Assembly (NCBI GenBank): GCA_015655375.1 | Contig: JAATFD010000023.1 | Location: forward strand, 1 to 59,083 | DNA from: Actinomycetales bacterium | Lineage (GTDB): Bacteria; Actinomycetota; Actinomycetes; Actinomycetales; Actinomycetaceae | DNA length: 59,083 bases | Direction: 5' to 3' | Shown: positions 9,171-17,737 of the stretch, in pieces | Layout: every line of letters starts with the position of its first letter | How positions within the stretch are numbered: the stretch's first letter is position 1 | The notes under the pieces: generated by a model | Databases searched by the model: none | Seen by the model: the letters and a program-made list of their open reading frames with translations, nothing else | What the model was told of the DNA's origin: nothing | Made by a program: the position numbers and the translations under genes

Positions 9171-9239
9171 CAGTGACGTGGTGCCTTGCGTGACGTGGTG
9201 CGCTGACTGACTGCTGCGCGCACGGCGCGCGCGATCGGC

Positions 9240-9245
9240 TACGAT
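9240..9245 (+). promoter_or_regulatory. Candidate -10 box of the ileS T-box transcript
   Basis: TACGAT (TAnnnT type) just upstream of the predicted T-box RNA; transcription would begin near 9252. No recognisable -35 hexamer. Confidence 0.4.
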
Positions 9246-9251
9246 GACGAC

Positions 9252-9478
9252 GACGTCGATCCGGCCCGGCGCGCCCCACGGTGCGACCGGACATCACCGG
9301 GGAGTCTCCGGAAGAACGGAGTTCGCCTTGCGGGCAACTCCCACTAGACCCGGACGGGCAGGCCCGAGACAGCCGTCAGCGAAGTGGTCGCGTTCTTGAA
9401 CGCGGCAAACGGGGTGGTACCGCGGAGTCCGGCAGTCCGGGCTTCGTCCCTGTGGCCGGAGACGACACAGAGGACAGC
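9252..9478 (+). promoter_or_regulatory. T-box riboswitch, isoleucine specific, translational type
   Basis: The T-box core GGGTGGTACCGCG (9412-9424) is a near-perfect consensus match; its TGGT (9415-9418) can pair with the ACCA end of uncharged tRNA-Ile. Upstream, CCGG-ACATCA-CCGG (9287-9300) forms a tiny stem I whose loop presents the Ile codon ATC (9293-9295), as in the ultrashort stem I T-boxes of actinobacterial ileS. Downstream, GTCCCTGTG (9446-9454) pairs with CACAG-A-GGAC (9466-9475), which would hide the ribosome-binding site AGAGGA. The CGTCCC at 9445-9450 can instead pair with the T-box strand to form the antisequestrator. Uncharged tRNA-Ile should therefore switch ileS translation on. 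Confidence 0.95.
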
Positions 9479-12400
9479 ATGACCGCACACGGGTTCTACC
9501 CCCGCCATCGTGACGTCGAGATCGACGCCTCCACGTCCTTTCCCGACATGGAGCGGGAGACTCTGGAGTACTGGAGCGAGGACGACACCTTCACCAAGTC
9601 CGTCGAGCATCGCCCCGCCGGACGCAATGGTGACAACGAGTTCGTCTTCTATGACGGTCCGCCCTTCGCCAACGGTCTGCCTCACTACGGACACCTTCTG
9701 ACCGGCTACGTCAAGGACGTCGTCGGGCGCTACCAGACGATGCAGGGTCGTCACGTCGAGCGCCGCTTCGGATGGGACACCCATGGCCTGCCCGCCGAGC
9801 TCGAGGCCGAGAAGATGCTCGGCATCACCGACAAGTCCGAGATCGAGGGCGAGAGCGGGATCGGCATCAAGGCGTTCAACGCAGCGGCCCGCCAGGGCGT
9901 CCTCAAGTACACCCAGGAGTGGCAGGATTACGTCACGCGCCAGGCGCGCTGGGTCGACTTCGACCACGACTACAAGACGCTGGACCCCAGCTACATGGAA
10001 TCGGTCATCTGGGCGTTCAAGACGATGTACGACAAGGGCCTGATCTACGAGGGCTTCCGTGTCCTGCCGTACTGCTGGAACGATGAGACGCCACTGACCA
10101 ACCATGAGCTCAAGATGGACGACGACGTCTATCAGGACCGCACGGATCAAACGGTGACCGTCGGCCTGCGTCTGGAGAGCGGCGAGCTGGCGCTGATCTG
10201 GACGACGACGCCTTGGACGCTGCCCTCCAACCTGGCGATCGCCGTGGGACCCGACATCGACTATGTCGTCGTCGTGCCCTCCGAGGGCGCGTTGGCGGGC
10301 GAGCGGGTCGTCATCGCCGAGGCGCTGCTGGCCTCCTATGGCGTCGAGCTCGGCGAGTCGCCGGAGGTCGTCGAGCACCTGACAGGCGCCGACCTGCTGG
10401 GACGCCGCTACACGCCGATTTTCACCTACTTCGACACCCCGGAGCGCCGCGCCGAGGGCGCCGTTCCCGGCCCGAACGCCTGGACGATCATCGCAGGGGA
10501 CTTCGTGACGACCGAGGACGGTACGGGGCTGGTCCACATCGCCCCGGCCTTCGGTGAGGACGACATGAATGTCTGTCAGGCTGTCGGCATCCGCCCCGTC
10601 GTCCCGGTCGACAGTCGGGGACGCTTCACCTCGGAGGTCCCCGACTACGAGGGTGTCCAAATCTTCGACGCGAACAAGCTCGTCATCGCCGACCTGCGCG
10701 ACAGGACGGGAAACCTCGCTCAGACGGATCCCTCAGTGCGCGCCGTTCTTGTGCGCCAGGCGTCCTACACTCACTCCTATCCGCACTGCTGGCGGTGCCG
10801 CAAGCCGTTGATGTACAAGGCGGTGTCCTCCTGGTTCGTCAAGGTCACGGCTTTCCGTGATCGGATGGTCGAGCTCAACCAGCAGATCACTTGGGTTCCC
10901 GCCCACATCAAGGACGGGATCTTCGGGAATTGGCTGGCCGGGGCGAGGGACTGGTCGATCTCGCGCAGTCGCTTCTGGGGCTCGCCGATCCCGGTGTGGC
11001 GTTCCGACAACCCGGCCTATCCGCGCATCGATGTCTACGGATCCCTGGAGGAGCTGGAGCGTGACTTCGGTCGGTTGCCCCTCAATGATGCCGATGAGAT
11101 CGATCTGCACCGCCCGACGATCGATTCCCTGACCCGACCGAACCCGGACGACCCGACCGGGAAGTCGACGATGCGCCGGGTCCCGGAGGTCCTCGACACG
11201 TGGTTCGACTCCGGGTCGATGCCGTACGCCCAGGTGCACTATCCCTTCGAGAACCGCGAGTGGTTCGAGCATCACTTCCCGGGCGACTTCATCGTCGAGT
11301 ACATCGGTCAGACCCGTGGATGGTTCTACACGCTGCACGTCATGTCGACCGCGTTGTTCGACCGACCCGCCTTCACCCACTGCGTCTCCCACGGCATCGT
11401 GCTGGGTGACGACGGGCGCAAGATGAGCAAGTCGCTGCGCAACTACCCCGACCCGGCCCACGTCTTCGACCAGTATGGGTCCGACGCGATGCGCTGGTTC
11501 CTCATGAGCTCCGCGGTCGTGCGCGGTGGGAACCTCATCGTCTCCGAGGACGGGATCCGCGACACCGTACGCCAGGTCCTGTTGCCGATCTGGAACACCT
11601 ACTATTTCTTCACCCTCTACGCCGGTGCGTGTGAGGGAGGGAAGGGCTACGAGGCGCACCTCGTCGACGCGACCGATCCTCAGGTGTTCGCCGAGCTGGA
11701 CGTCATGGATCGTTACCTGCTCGCGCGCACGCGCGCCCTGGCGGAATCCGTGCGGACCGTGTTGGACGCCTACGACATCGTCGGGGCCTGCGAGCTGGTG
11801 CGCGACGAGCTGGACGCCTTGACGAACTGGTACGTGCGCACCCAGCGTCAGCGCTTCTGGGACGAGGACTCGCAGGCCTTCGACACGCTGTACACAGCTC
11901 TGGTCACGCTCTCCGAAGTCACGGCTCCGCTGCTCCCGCTGCTGAGCGAGGAGATCTGGCGCGGGCTGACCGGTGGGGAGTCGGTCCACCTGACCGACTG
12001 GCCGAGCCTGCCGGAGACTCTGGCCGACGACGCTCTGGTGGAGGCGATGGATCGGGTGCGCGAGGTCGTCTCTGCGGCACACGCCTTGCGTAAGACGAAC
12101 TCTCTGCGTGTGCGCCAGCCGCTGGCGCGTCTGAGCGTCGTCTCGGTGGGCCCCGAGGCGCTGCGGCCCTTCACGGAGCTCATCGCCTCCGAGGTCAACG
12201 TCAAGCACATTGCGTTGCTCACTCCCGAGGAATCGGGGCTCGCCGTGCACACCCAGCTCGCGTTGGAGCCACGGTCCTTCCCGGCGAAGATCAAGCGGTC
12301 GACCTCGGCGCTGTTCAAGGCCCAGAAAGCAGGGGAGTGGGAGCTGTCCGAGGACGGTGACATGGTGGCCTTCCCGGGGGTCATGATCGACGGCGAGCCG

Positions 12401-12757
12401 GTTCTCCTCGGCGAGGGGCAGTTCCATGTCAGCGCCAAGGTCGACGCGGCCGAGGGCCAGGTCGCTTCTGTCCTGGCTGACGGAACGTTCGTCGTCCTCG
12501 ACACCGAGTTGACGCCCGAGCTGGAGGCCGAGGGCTACGCCCGGGACGTGGTGCGCGCCGTCCAGGACGAGCGCAAGGCCGCGGGGCTGCATGTCGCGGA
12601 CCGGATCGACCTGGCGCTGGGCGTTCCCGCCGAGCACGTCGCGGCGGTCGAGACTTGGAAGGACATGATCTCCGCGGAGACGTTGGCGCGGTCGTTGGCC
12701 GTCGCCTCCGTGGAGGGAGCGAAACTGGAGGTCTCCGTCGCCAAGCACGAGGTCTGA
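9479..12757 (+). CDS. ileS: Isoleucyl-tRNA synthetase (eukaryote-like, class 2 type)
   Basis: 1092 aa cytoplasmic enzyme charging tRNA-Ile. HIGH motif appears as HYGH at about 69-72 in the context [24 protein letters not shown] at about 649-653 ([13 protein letters not shown]), with the CP1 editing domain between ([11 protein letters not shown]) and an anticodon-binding region ([16 protein letters not shown] and later helices). Length and the [14 protein letters not shown] context are those of IleRS2, the eukaryote-like form often linked to natural mupirocin tolerance; that phenotype is inference. ATG 9479 follows AGAGGA, whose access the T-box controls. Confidence 0.97.
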   Translation: MTAHGFYPRHRDVEIDASTSFPDMERETLEYWSEDDTFTKSVEHRPAGRNGDNEFVFYDGPPFANGLPHYGHLLTGYVKDVVGRYQTMQGRHVERRFGWDTHGLPAELEAEKMLGITDKSEIEGESGIGIKAFNAAARQGVLKYTQEWQDYVTRQARWVDFDHDYKTLDPSYMESVIWAFKTMYDKGLIYEGFRVLPYCWNDETPLTNHELKMDDDVYQDRTDQTVTVGLRLESGELALIWTTTPWTLPSNLAIAVGPDIDYVVVVPSEGALAGERVVIAEALLASYGVELGESPEVVEHLTGADLLGRRYTPIFTYFDTPERRAEGAVPGPNAWTIIAGDFVTTEDGTGLVHIAPAFGEDDMNVCQAVGIRPVVPVDSRGRFTSEVPDYEGVQIFDANKLVIADLRDRTGNLAQTDPSVRAVLVRQASYTHSYPHCWRCRKPLMYKAVSSWFVKVTAFRDRMVELNQQITWVPAHIKDGIFGNWLAGARDWSISRSRFWGSPIPVWRSDNPAYPRIDVYGSLEELERDFGRLPLNDADEIDLHRPTIDSLTRPNPDDPTGKSTMRRVPEVLDTWFDSGSMPYAQVHYPFENREWFEHHFPGDFIVEYIGQTRGWFYTLHVMSTALFDRPAFTHCVSHGIVLGDDGRKMSKSLRNYPDPAHVFDQYGSDAMRWFLMSSAVVRGGNLIVSEDGIRDTVRQVLLPIWNTYYFFTLYAGACEGGKGYEAHLVDATDPQVFAELDVMDRYLLARTRALAESVRTVLDAYDIVGACELVRDELDALTNWYVRTQRQRFWDEDSQAFDTLYTALVTLSEVTAPLLPLLSEEIWRGLTGGESVHLTDWPSLPETLADDALVEAMDRVREVVSAAHALRKTNSLRVRQPLARLSVVSVGPEALRPFTELIASEVNVKHIALLTPEESGLAVHTQLALEPRSFPAKIKRSTSALFKAQKAGEWELSEDGDMVAFPGVMIDGEPVLLGEGQFHVSAKVDAAEGQVASVLADGTFVVLDTELTPELEAEGYARDVVRAVQDERKAAGLHVADRIDLALGVPAEHVAAVETWKDMISAETLARSLAVASVEGAKLEVSVAKHEV

Positions 12758-12873
12758 GCTCCGAGGCACGCCGCTTGCTTGCGGGGTACGAGGAACGGAT
12801 CCCGAGCGAGAATCCATGTTCGCCACCAGCGACCACGCGAGATCGCTCACGGTGGGGTCGCCCCTGGTGCACC

Positions 12874-12879
12874 TACACT
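12874..12879 (+). promoter_or_regulatory. Candidate -10 box upstream of folC
   Basis: TACACT (TAnnnT) about 55 nt before the folC ATG, in the 177-base gap after ileS. No good -35 hexamer at 17-18 nt spacing. The rest of the gap shows nothing recognisable. Confidence 0.3.
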
Positions 12880-12934
12880 GGTGAGCCGTGGTCCTCACGG
12901 CATCCGGCCCGACCCGTTCCTCCTGGAGGCACAC

Positions 12935-14680
12935 ATGGCGAACGATCATCCCGCGTTCTTCGGCACCGGGACGGGACCCGAACGGAGTTCCAACTCCTTC
13001 GAGCGAGCCCTCGACCAGTCGGAAGAATCGGGAGAGTCCGGGATTCCCGCGGATCTGATTCCCTACCTTGAAGAAGCGGACGCACCCTCCGAGGAGCAAC
13101 TCGCGGAGCAGAAGGACGCTGAGGACGCCGAGAAGAAGGCCGAGAAGGACGAGGGCGAGCGCACGGAGGCGTTGCGCAACCTCGTTGCGAACTCACTGCT
13201 TCTGGGACCGGACCCCTCGATCCTCGCTGAGATCGAGGGCGACGAGTCCCTCGAGGACGAGGATACGTGGGACGACGAATCGCAGGGTGTCCCCGAGCTG
13301 ACGCATTCGGAGAGACTTGACGACGCTGAGCGCATGGCCGCCCTCGATGCTCGAGTCGAGAAGATCTACCGGGAGATCGTCGCCCGTGCTCCCGAGCATC
13401 GGGTCCAGCCGTCGCTGGAGCGGGTCGAGGCTGTCCTCGACGTCCTCGGTGATCCCGAGGACTCCTACCCGAGCGTGCACATCACCGGCACGAACGGCAA
13501 GACCTCGGCCGCACGGATGATCGACTCGCTGTTGACGGCCCTGGGAATGAGGGTCGGGCGTTTCACCTCCCCCCACCTCGAGGACGTGCGTGAACGAATC
13601 TCGATCTCCGGCGAACCGATCTCCAAGGAGGGCTTCATCGCCGCCTGGGAGGACGTCGCCCCCTACATCGAGATGGTCGACAAGCGCTCAGTTGCGGCTG
13701 GCGGTCCGCGTCTGTCGTTCTTCGAGGTCTTCACCGTCATGGCATTCGCTGCGTTCGCCGACCACCCGATCGACGCGGCGGTCGTGGAGGTCGGAATGGG
13801 GGGCCGGTGGGATGCGACGAATGCGATGGATGGCGACGTCGCGGTCATCATGCCGATTGACCTCGACCATCAGAAGTGGCTCGGCAACACGATCGAGGAG
13901 ATCGCCACCGAGAAGGCCGGGATCATCAAGTCCCACCAGACGGTCGTCATCGCTCACCAGCGTGAGGAGGTCCTGCGGATCCTCAGTGACCGGGCCCACG
14001 AGGTCGACGCGATCGTACGCTTGGAGGACCGGGACTTCGAGGTCCTCGACCGCCAGATGGGAGTCGGCGGTCAGATGGTGACGATCCGGACCCCCGCGGC
14101 CGTCTATGAGGACATCTTCGTCCCACTGCTGGGTGAGCATCAGGCCCACAACGCCGCGGCCGCACTCGTGGCGGCGGAGGCCTTCATGGGGGGACGCGAG
14201 CTCGATGGGCGCATCGTCGAACACGGATTCATGAAGGCCACGTCGCCGGGACGCCTCCAGGTCGTGCGGACCTCACCGACGATCGTCGTCGACTCGGCCC
14301 ACAATCCGGCCGGAGCGCGTTCCTTGAGCGCGGCCCTGGAGGAGACCTTCGACTTCACCCACGTGGTCGGTGTGTACTCCGCAATGGCGGACAAGGACGT
14401 CGAGGGCGTCCTCTCCGAGGTCGAGCCCGTCCTCGAGCAGATCGTCGTCACGACGATGCCTGGGGAGCGGGCCATGGAGGCCGACCTGCTCCAGCGGATC
14501 GCCGCCGATGTCTTCGGTGAGGACCGGGTCGAGGTGCGCGAGGACCTGCCCGACGCGATCGATCGCGCCGTGGAACTGGCCGAGGGATCGCTGGATCCCT
14601 CCGACACGACCGGGATCGTCGTCTTCGGATCGATCGTCCTGGCGGGGGAAACCCTCGCCCTGACGCACACTGCACTGTGA
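12935..14680 (+). CDS. folC: Folylpolyglutamate / dihydrofolate synthase with long acidic N-terminal extension
   Basis: 581 aa. Adds glutamate to folates and/or makes dihydrofolate from dihydropteroate, ATP-dependent. Mur-ligase-like fold: P-loop [15 protein letters not shown] (GTNGKTS near 186), the [11 protein letters not shown] loop, [20 protein letters not shown], and the C-terminal [13 protein letters not shown] motif. The P-loop normally sits near residue 50, so about 135 extra residues precede the domain; they are rich in Asp, Glu, Ala and Lys ([15 protein letters not shown]) and look disordered. Start at ATG 12935, with GGAGG five bases upstream; an upstream open stretch is not needed. 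Next gene dhaK begins 88 nt later. Confidence 0.94.
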   Translation: MANDHPAFFGTGTGPERSSNSFERALDQSEESGESGIPADLIPYLEEADAPSEEQLAEQKDAEDAEKKAEKDEGERTEALRNLVANSLLLGPDPSILAEIEGDESLEDEDTWDDESQGVPELTHSERLDDAERMAALDARVEKIYREIVARAPEHRVQPSLERVEAVLDVLGDPEDSYPSVHITGTNGKTSAARMIDSLLTALGMRVGRFTSPHLEDVRERISISGEPISKEGFIAAWEDVAPYIEMVDKRSVAAGGPRLSFFEVFTVMAFAAFADHPIDAAVVEVGMGGRWDATNAMDGDVAVIMPIDLDHQKWLGNTIEEIATEKAGIIKSHQTVVIAHQREEVLRILSDRAHEVDAIVRLEDRDFEVLDRQMGVGGQMVTIRTPAAVYEDIFVPLLGEHQAHNAAAALVAAEAFMGGRELDGRIVEHGFMKATSPGRLQVVRTSPTIVVDSAHNPAGARSLSAALEETFDFTHVVGVYSAMADKDVEGVLSEVEPVLEQIVVTTMPGERAMEADLLQRIAADVFGEDRVEVREDLPDAIDRAVELAEGSLDPSDTTGIVVFGSIVLAGETLALTHTAL

Positions 14681-14768
14681 GCGGGTCATCCCGGGCGTGT
14701 CGGCGCCCTCGATGCAAGGATTGGACCGGAGACGCTTCCCGCGTCCACGGAATGCAAGGAGGCATCCG

Positions 14769-15761
14769 ATGAAGAAGTTGATTAACGATCCCCACGAGGT
14801 GGTCCGCGAGTCCCTCGAGGGATTCGGTCTGGCCCACGCGGACCTCGTCGAGGTCCATGTCGATCCCACCTATGTCACCCGACGCACGCCGAAGGACCAG
14901 GGACGTGTCGGCATCGTCTCCGGAGGGGGATCGGGTCACGAGCCCCTGCACTCCGGGTTCGTCGGACAGGGCATGCTCGACGCTGCCGTGCCCGGTCCGG
15001 TCTTCACCTCCCCGACGCCGGATCCGATCCTTGAGGCCACGAAGTGGGCGGATCGTGGCGCGGGAGTCCTCCACATCGTCAAGAACTACACGGGCGACGT
15101 GCTCAACTTTGAGACGGCCGCCGAACTGGCCGGGATGGAGGACATCGAGGTCGCCACGGTCGTCGTCAATGACGACGTCGCGGTCGAGGACTCGTTGTAC
15201 ACCGCGGGTCGGCGCGGGGTGGCCGGGACCGTTCTCGTCGAGAAGATCGCTGGTGCCGCGGCCGAACGGGGCGACGACCTTGCGTCCGTGAGCGCGATCG
15301 CCGCCCGGGTCAACTCCGAGGTGCGCTCGATGGGACTGGCACTGGGCCCGTGCACTGTCCCGCATGCCGGAGTCCCCTCCTTCGAGCTCGGCGAGGACGA
15401 GATCGAGCTGGGCATCGGGATCCATGGCGAGCCCGGGTATCGCCGCGGCCACATGGAGCCCGCGGACGCCCTGACCGCGGAGCTCTATGAGCGTGTCCGC
15501 GACGATCTGGCGCTGACCTCAGGGCAGCGTGTGATCACCCTGGTCAACGGGATGGGTGGTACGCCATTGTCGGAGCTCTACATCGTCCATCGCGGCTTGG
15601 CCGGATTGCTCGGCCGCGACGGGGTGACGATCGCGCGGAGCCTCGTCGGCAATTACGTGACGAGCCTCGAGATGCCCGGCGTGTCGGTGACACTGCTGCG
15701 GGTCGAGGACGATCTGATCGACTTGTTCGATGCGCCGGTGGACACACCGGCCTGGAAGTGA
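14769..15761 (+). CDS. dhaK: PTS-dependent dihydroxyacetone kinase, substrate-binding subunit
   Basis: 330 aa. Binds dihydroxyacetone covalently as a hemiaminal on a histidine and presents it for phosphorylation by DhaL. Shows [20 protein letters not shown] at the N terminus and the substrate His219 in IGIHGEPG (His218 in E. coli DhaK). Strong AAGGAGG ribosome-binding site before ATG 14769. First gene of dhaKLM; together these make DHAP from dihydroxyacetone, with phosphoenolpyruvate as the phosphate source. DHAP is also the product of GlpABC encoded at the left edge. Confidence 0.97.
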   Translation: MKKLINDPHEVVRESLEGFGLAHADLVEVHVDPTYVTRRTPKDQGRVGIVSGGGSGHEPLHSGFVGQGMLDAAVPGPVFTSPTPDPILEATKWADRGAGVLHIVKNYTGDVLNFETAAELAGMEDIEVATVVVNDDVAVEDSLYTAGRRGVAGTVLVEKIAGAAAERGDDLASVSAIAARVNSEVRSMGLALGPCTVPHAGVPSFELGEDEIELGIGIHGEPGYRRGHMEPADALTAELYERVRDDLALTSGQRVITLVNGMGGTPLSELYIVHRGLAGLLGRDGVTIARSLVGNYVTSLEMPGVSVTLLRVEDDLIDLFDAPVDTPAWK

Positions 15762-15769
15762 GGAATCCG

Positions 15770-16414
15770 ATGCCACTCGACGGGCAGTGGGCCCTGGCCT
15801 GGATGGAGGGGTCCCGGGCGATCATCTCGGGCAACCGCGAACGTCTCATCGACCTCGATCGCCAGATCGGCGACGGTGACCACGGGGAGAACATGGATCG
15901 TGGGTTCTCCGCAGTCGGTGCGGCGTTGGAGGGGTCTTCTCCCGATGCCGGGATCGGGGACGTCCTCAAGATCGTCGCCCGGACCTTGATGTCTACTGTT
16001 GGAGGTGCTGCGGGACCTCTCTACGGGACGGCGTTCCTGAGAGCCGCCAAGGCCGCACCCGTGGGCGAGGCCACGCCCGATGATGTCGTCGCGATGCTGG
16101 AGGCGGCCCTGCGCGGGATCCAGGACCGTGGCAAGGCCGAGCCCGGGGAGAAGACCATGGTCGACGCGTGGGCCCCGGCCGTCGAAGCGGCGCGCGCGGC
16201 GGCTGCCTCTGGTGGCGATGGAGCGGCGACGCTGGCCGCGGCCGCTGAGGCTGCTGAGAAGGGCGCTCGGGCGACCGAGCCCCTGCGCGCGACGAAGGGG
16301 CGTGCCTCATACCTCGGAGAACGCTCGATCGGGCACCTCGATCCCGGTGCGGTCTCCACGTCATTGATCCTCGCCGAGGCCGCCCGAGTGGCGGGGGAGG
16401 CCTCCGCAGCATGA
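15770..16414 (+). CDS. dhaL: Dihydroxyacetone kinase subunit DhaL (ADP-binding)
   Basis: 214 aa. Carries the tightly bound ADP that is rephosphorylated by DhaM and transfers the phosphate to dihydroxyacetone on DhaK. The Mg/nucleotide motif DRQIGDGDHGENMDRGF is present, as are the GGAAGPLYGTAF loop and a C-terminal KGRASYLGERSIGHLDPGA segment typical of DhaL. A GTG at 15758 overlaps the dhaK stop in frame, but ATG 15770 has GAGGA five bases upstream and gives the standard N terminus. Its stop overlaps dhaM by ATGA. Confidence 0.96.
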   Translation: MPLDGQWALAWMEGSRAIISGNRERLIDLDRQIGDGDHGENMDRGFSAVGAALEGSSPDAGIGDVLKIVARTLMSTVGGAAGPLYGTAFLRAAKAAPVGEATPDDVVAMLEAALRGIQDRGKAEPGEKTMVDAWAPAVEAARAAAASGGDGAATLAAAAEAAEKGARATEPLRATKGRASYLGERSIGHLDPGAVSTSLILAEAARVAGEASAA

Positions 16415-17202
16415 CTCCCCGCGTCGCCCTCGTCATCGTGTCCCATTCCGATCTGCTGGCCCGCGGGGTCGTCGAGGTCGCCGCCCAGATGGCACCTGAC
16501 GTCACGTTGGAAACGGCGGGAGGAACGGCCGACGGCAGCATTGGCACCTCCTTCGATCGGGTCGAAGCGGCGGTCGGCGCGGCGCTCAAGGCTGTCGACA
16601 GGAGCCAGGCGGGCGGCGGGGTCCTGGTCCTCACCGATCTCGGCTCCGCAACTCTGACGGTCGATTCGGTCCTGGAGTTCTGCGAGGACGACGATCAGGT
16701 CGTCTTCGTCGAAGCGCCACTGGTCGAAGGCGCCGTCGCCGCTGCCGTCCAGGCCCAGATGGGGTCTTCTTTGGGAGAGGTCGTCGACGCGGCACGACAG
16801 GCCGGAGCCGTCTTTGCGGCGGCAGCGGACGGCGCTGGTGAGCCGCGAGCGTCCCGCCTTGCCCCGACCCGGGTCGGGGGACCGCTCGGAGCGGACGCCT
16901 CGGTCCCGGTCGTGCGGACGCGATACGCTCTCGAGGCTGGTGCCCCGGTCGAGGCCGATGCGACGGTGTGGGATCCGGTCGGACTCCACGCCCGTCCGGC
17001 GGCGCTGTTGGCCCGGTTGATCGGCACCTTCGATGCGGAGGTCCGGGTCAACGACGCCGACGCGACATCGGTCCTCGAGCTGATGGCACTCGGAATTCGT
17101 CGCGGTGAACGGGTCCACCTCGTCGCCACCGGCCCCCAGGCGAGTGAGGCCGTCACGGCCGCTGTGTCGATGCTCGAGGAGCCCGGTGTTCCCACTCACT
17201 GA
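16411..17202 (+). CDS. dhaM: Dihydroxyacetone kinase phosphotransfer subunit DhaM: EIIA-Man plus HPr domain
   Basis: 263 aa in two parts. Residues 1-130 are an EIIA-mannose-type domain with the phosphorylated His12 in IVSHSDLLARG. After a linker of about 50 residues, the C-terminal 80 or so residues are an HPr domain with His193 in DPVGLHARPAALL. It carries phosphate from Enzyme I to the ADP on DhaL. E. coli DhaM adds a third, truncated Enzyme I domain; here only EIIA and HPr are fused, so a separate Enzyme I is needed. The ATGA overlap with dhaL shows translational coupling. Confidence 0.95.
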   Translation: MTPRVALVIVSHSDLLARGVVEVAAQMAPDVTLETAGGTADGSIGTSFDRVEAAVGAALKAVDRSQAGGGVLVLTDLGSATLTVDSVLEFCEDDDQVVFVEAPLVEGAVAAAVQAQMGSSLGEVVDAARQAGAVFAAAADGAGEPRASRLAPTRVGGPLGADASVPVVRTRYALEAGAPVEADATVWDPVGLHARPAALLARLIGTFDAEVRVNDADATSVLELMALGIRRGERVHLVATGPQASEAVTAAVSMLEEPGVPTH

Positions 17203-17229
17203 GGTCCGTTTTCGTACGAAGGGCACATC

Positions 17230-17688
17230 ATGACGACGTCCGATCCTCTCGATCCCACGGCTGAACGCACGCTGGTCCTCATCAAGCCCGACGCGTACGC
17301 ACGCGGACTCACCGGCGAGGTGCTCCGACGCATCGAGGCCAAAGGATACCGGCTCGTGGGACTGAAGACCGTCCACGCCTCGCACGATCTGCTCGCCGAG
17401 CACTATGTCGAGCACCAGGGGCAGAGCTTCTTCGAACCGCTTCTCGCCTTCATGTCGTCGGGACCTCTCGTCGCCGTCGTCGTCGGGGGCAATCGGGTCA
17501 TCGAGGGCGTCCGGTCCATGATGGGCGCAACGAACCCGACCGCGGCCGCCCCGGGCACGATCCGTGGAGATCTCGGACGCGACTGGGGAACGGCCGCGGT
17601 GGAGAACATCGTTCATGGATCCGACTCGGCGACGTCGGCGGACCGGGAGATCGCCCTCTGGTTCCCGGAGCTGGTCGTCCAGGACTGA
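17230..17688 (+). CDS. ndk: Nucleoside diphosphate kinase
   Basis: 152 aa. Transfers phosphate between nucleoside tri- and diphosphates through a phosphohistidine, His129, in the signature NIVHGSDS. TLVLIKPDAYARGLTGEVL near the N terminus is the usual first strand and helix, preceded by about 14 extra residues. Begins 27 nt after dhaM, with GAAGGG as a moderate ribosome-binding site, so it may be read through from dhaKLM, although its role is general nucleotide balance. Ends about 50 nt before smc. Confidence 0.97.
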   Translation: MTTSDPLDPTAERTLVLIKPDAYARGLTGEVLRRIEAKGYRLVGLKTVHASHDLLAEHYVEHQGQSFFEPLLAFMSSGPLVAVVVGGNRVIEGVRSMMGATNPTAAAPGTIRGDLGRDWGTAAVENIVHGSDSATSADREIALWFPELVVQD

Positions 17689-17724
17689 GTCGTGGCGGTG
17701 CAGTGCGTGAGTGCCACTGCCCCG

Positions 17725-17730
17725 TATCCT
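17725..17730 (+). promoter_or_regulatory. Candidate -10 box for leaderless smc mRNA
   Basis: TATCCT ends 7 nt before the GTG at 17738, which has no Shine-Dalgarno sequence. The spacing places the transcript start at the start codon. -35 not evident. Confidence 0.5.
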
Positions 17731-17737
17731 TGGCATC

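Noticed and set aside
10733-13099. 788-codon open frame on the minus strand across ileS and the folC start
   Set aside because: Antisense shadow of ileS created by high GC; no domain is readable and ileS is complete on the other strand.
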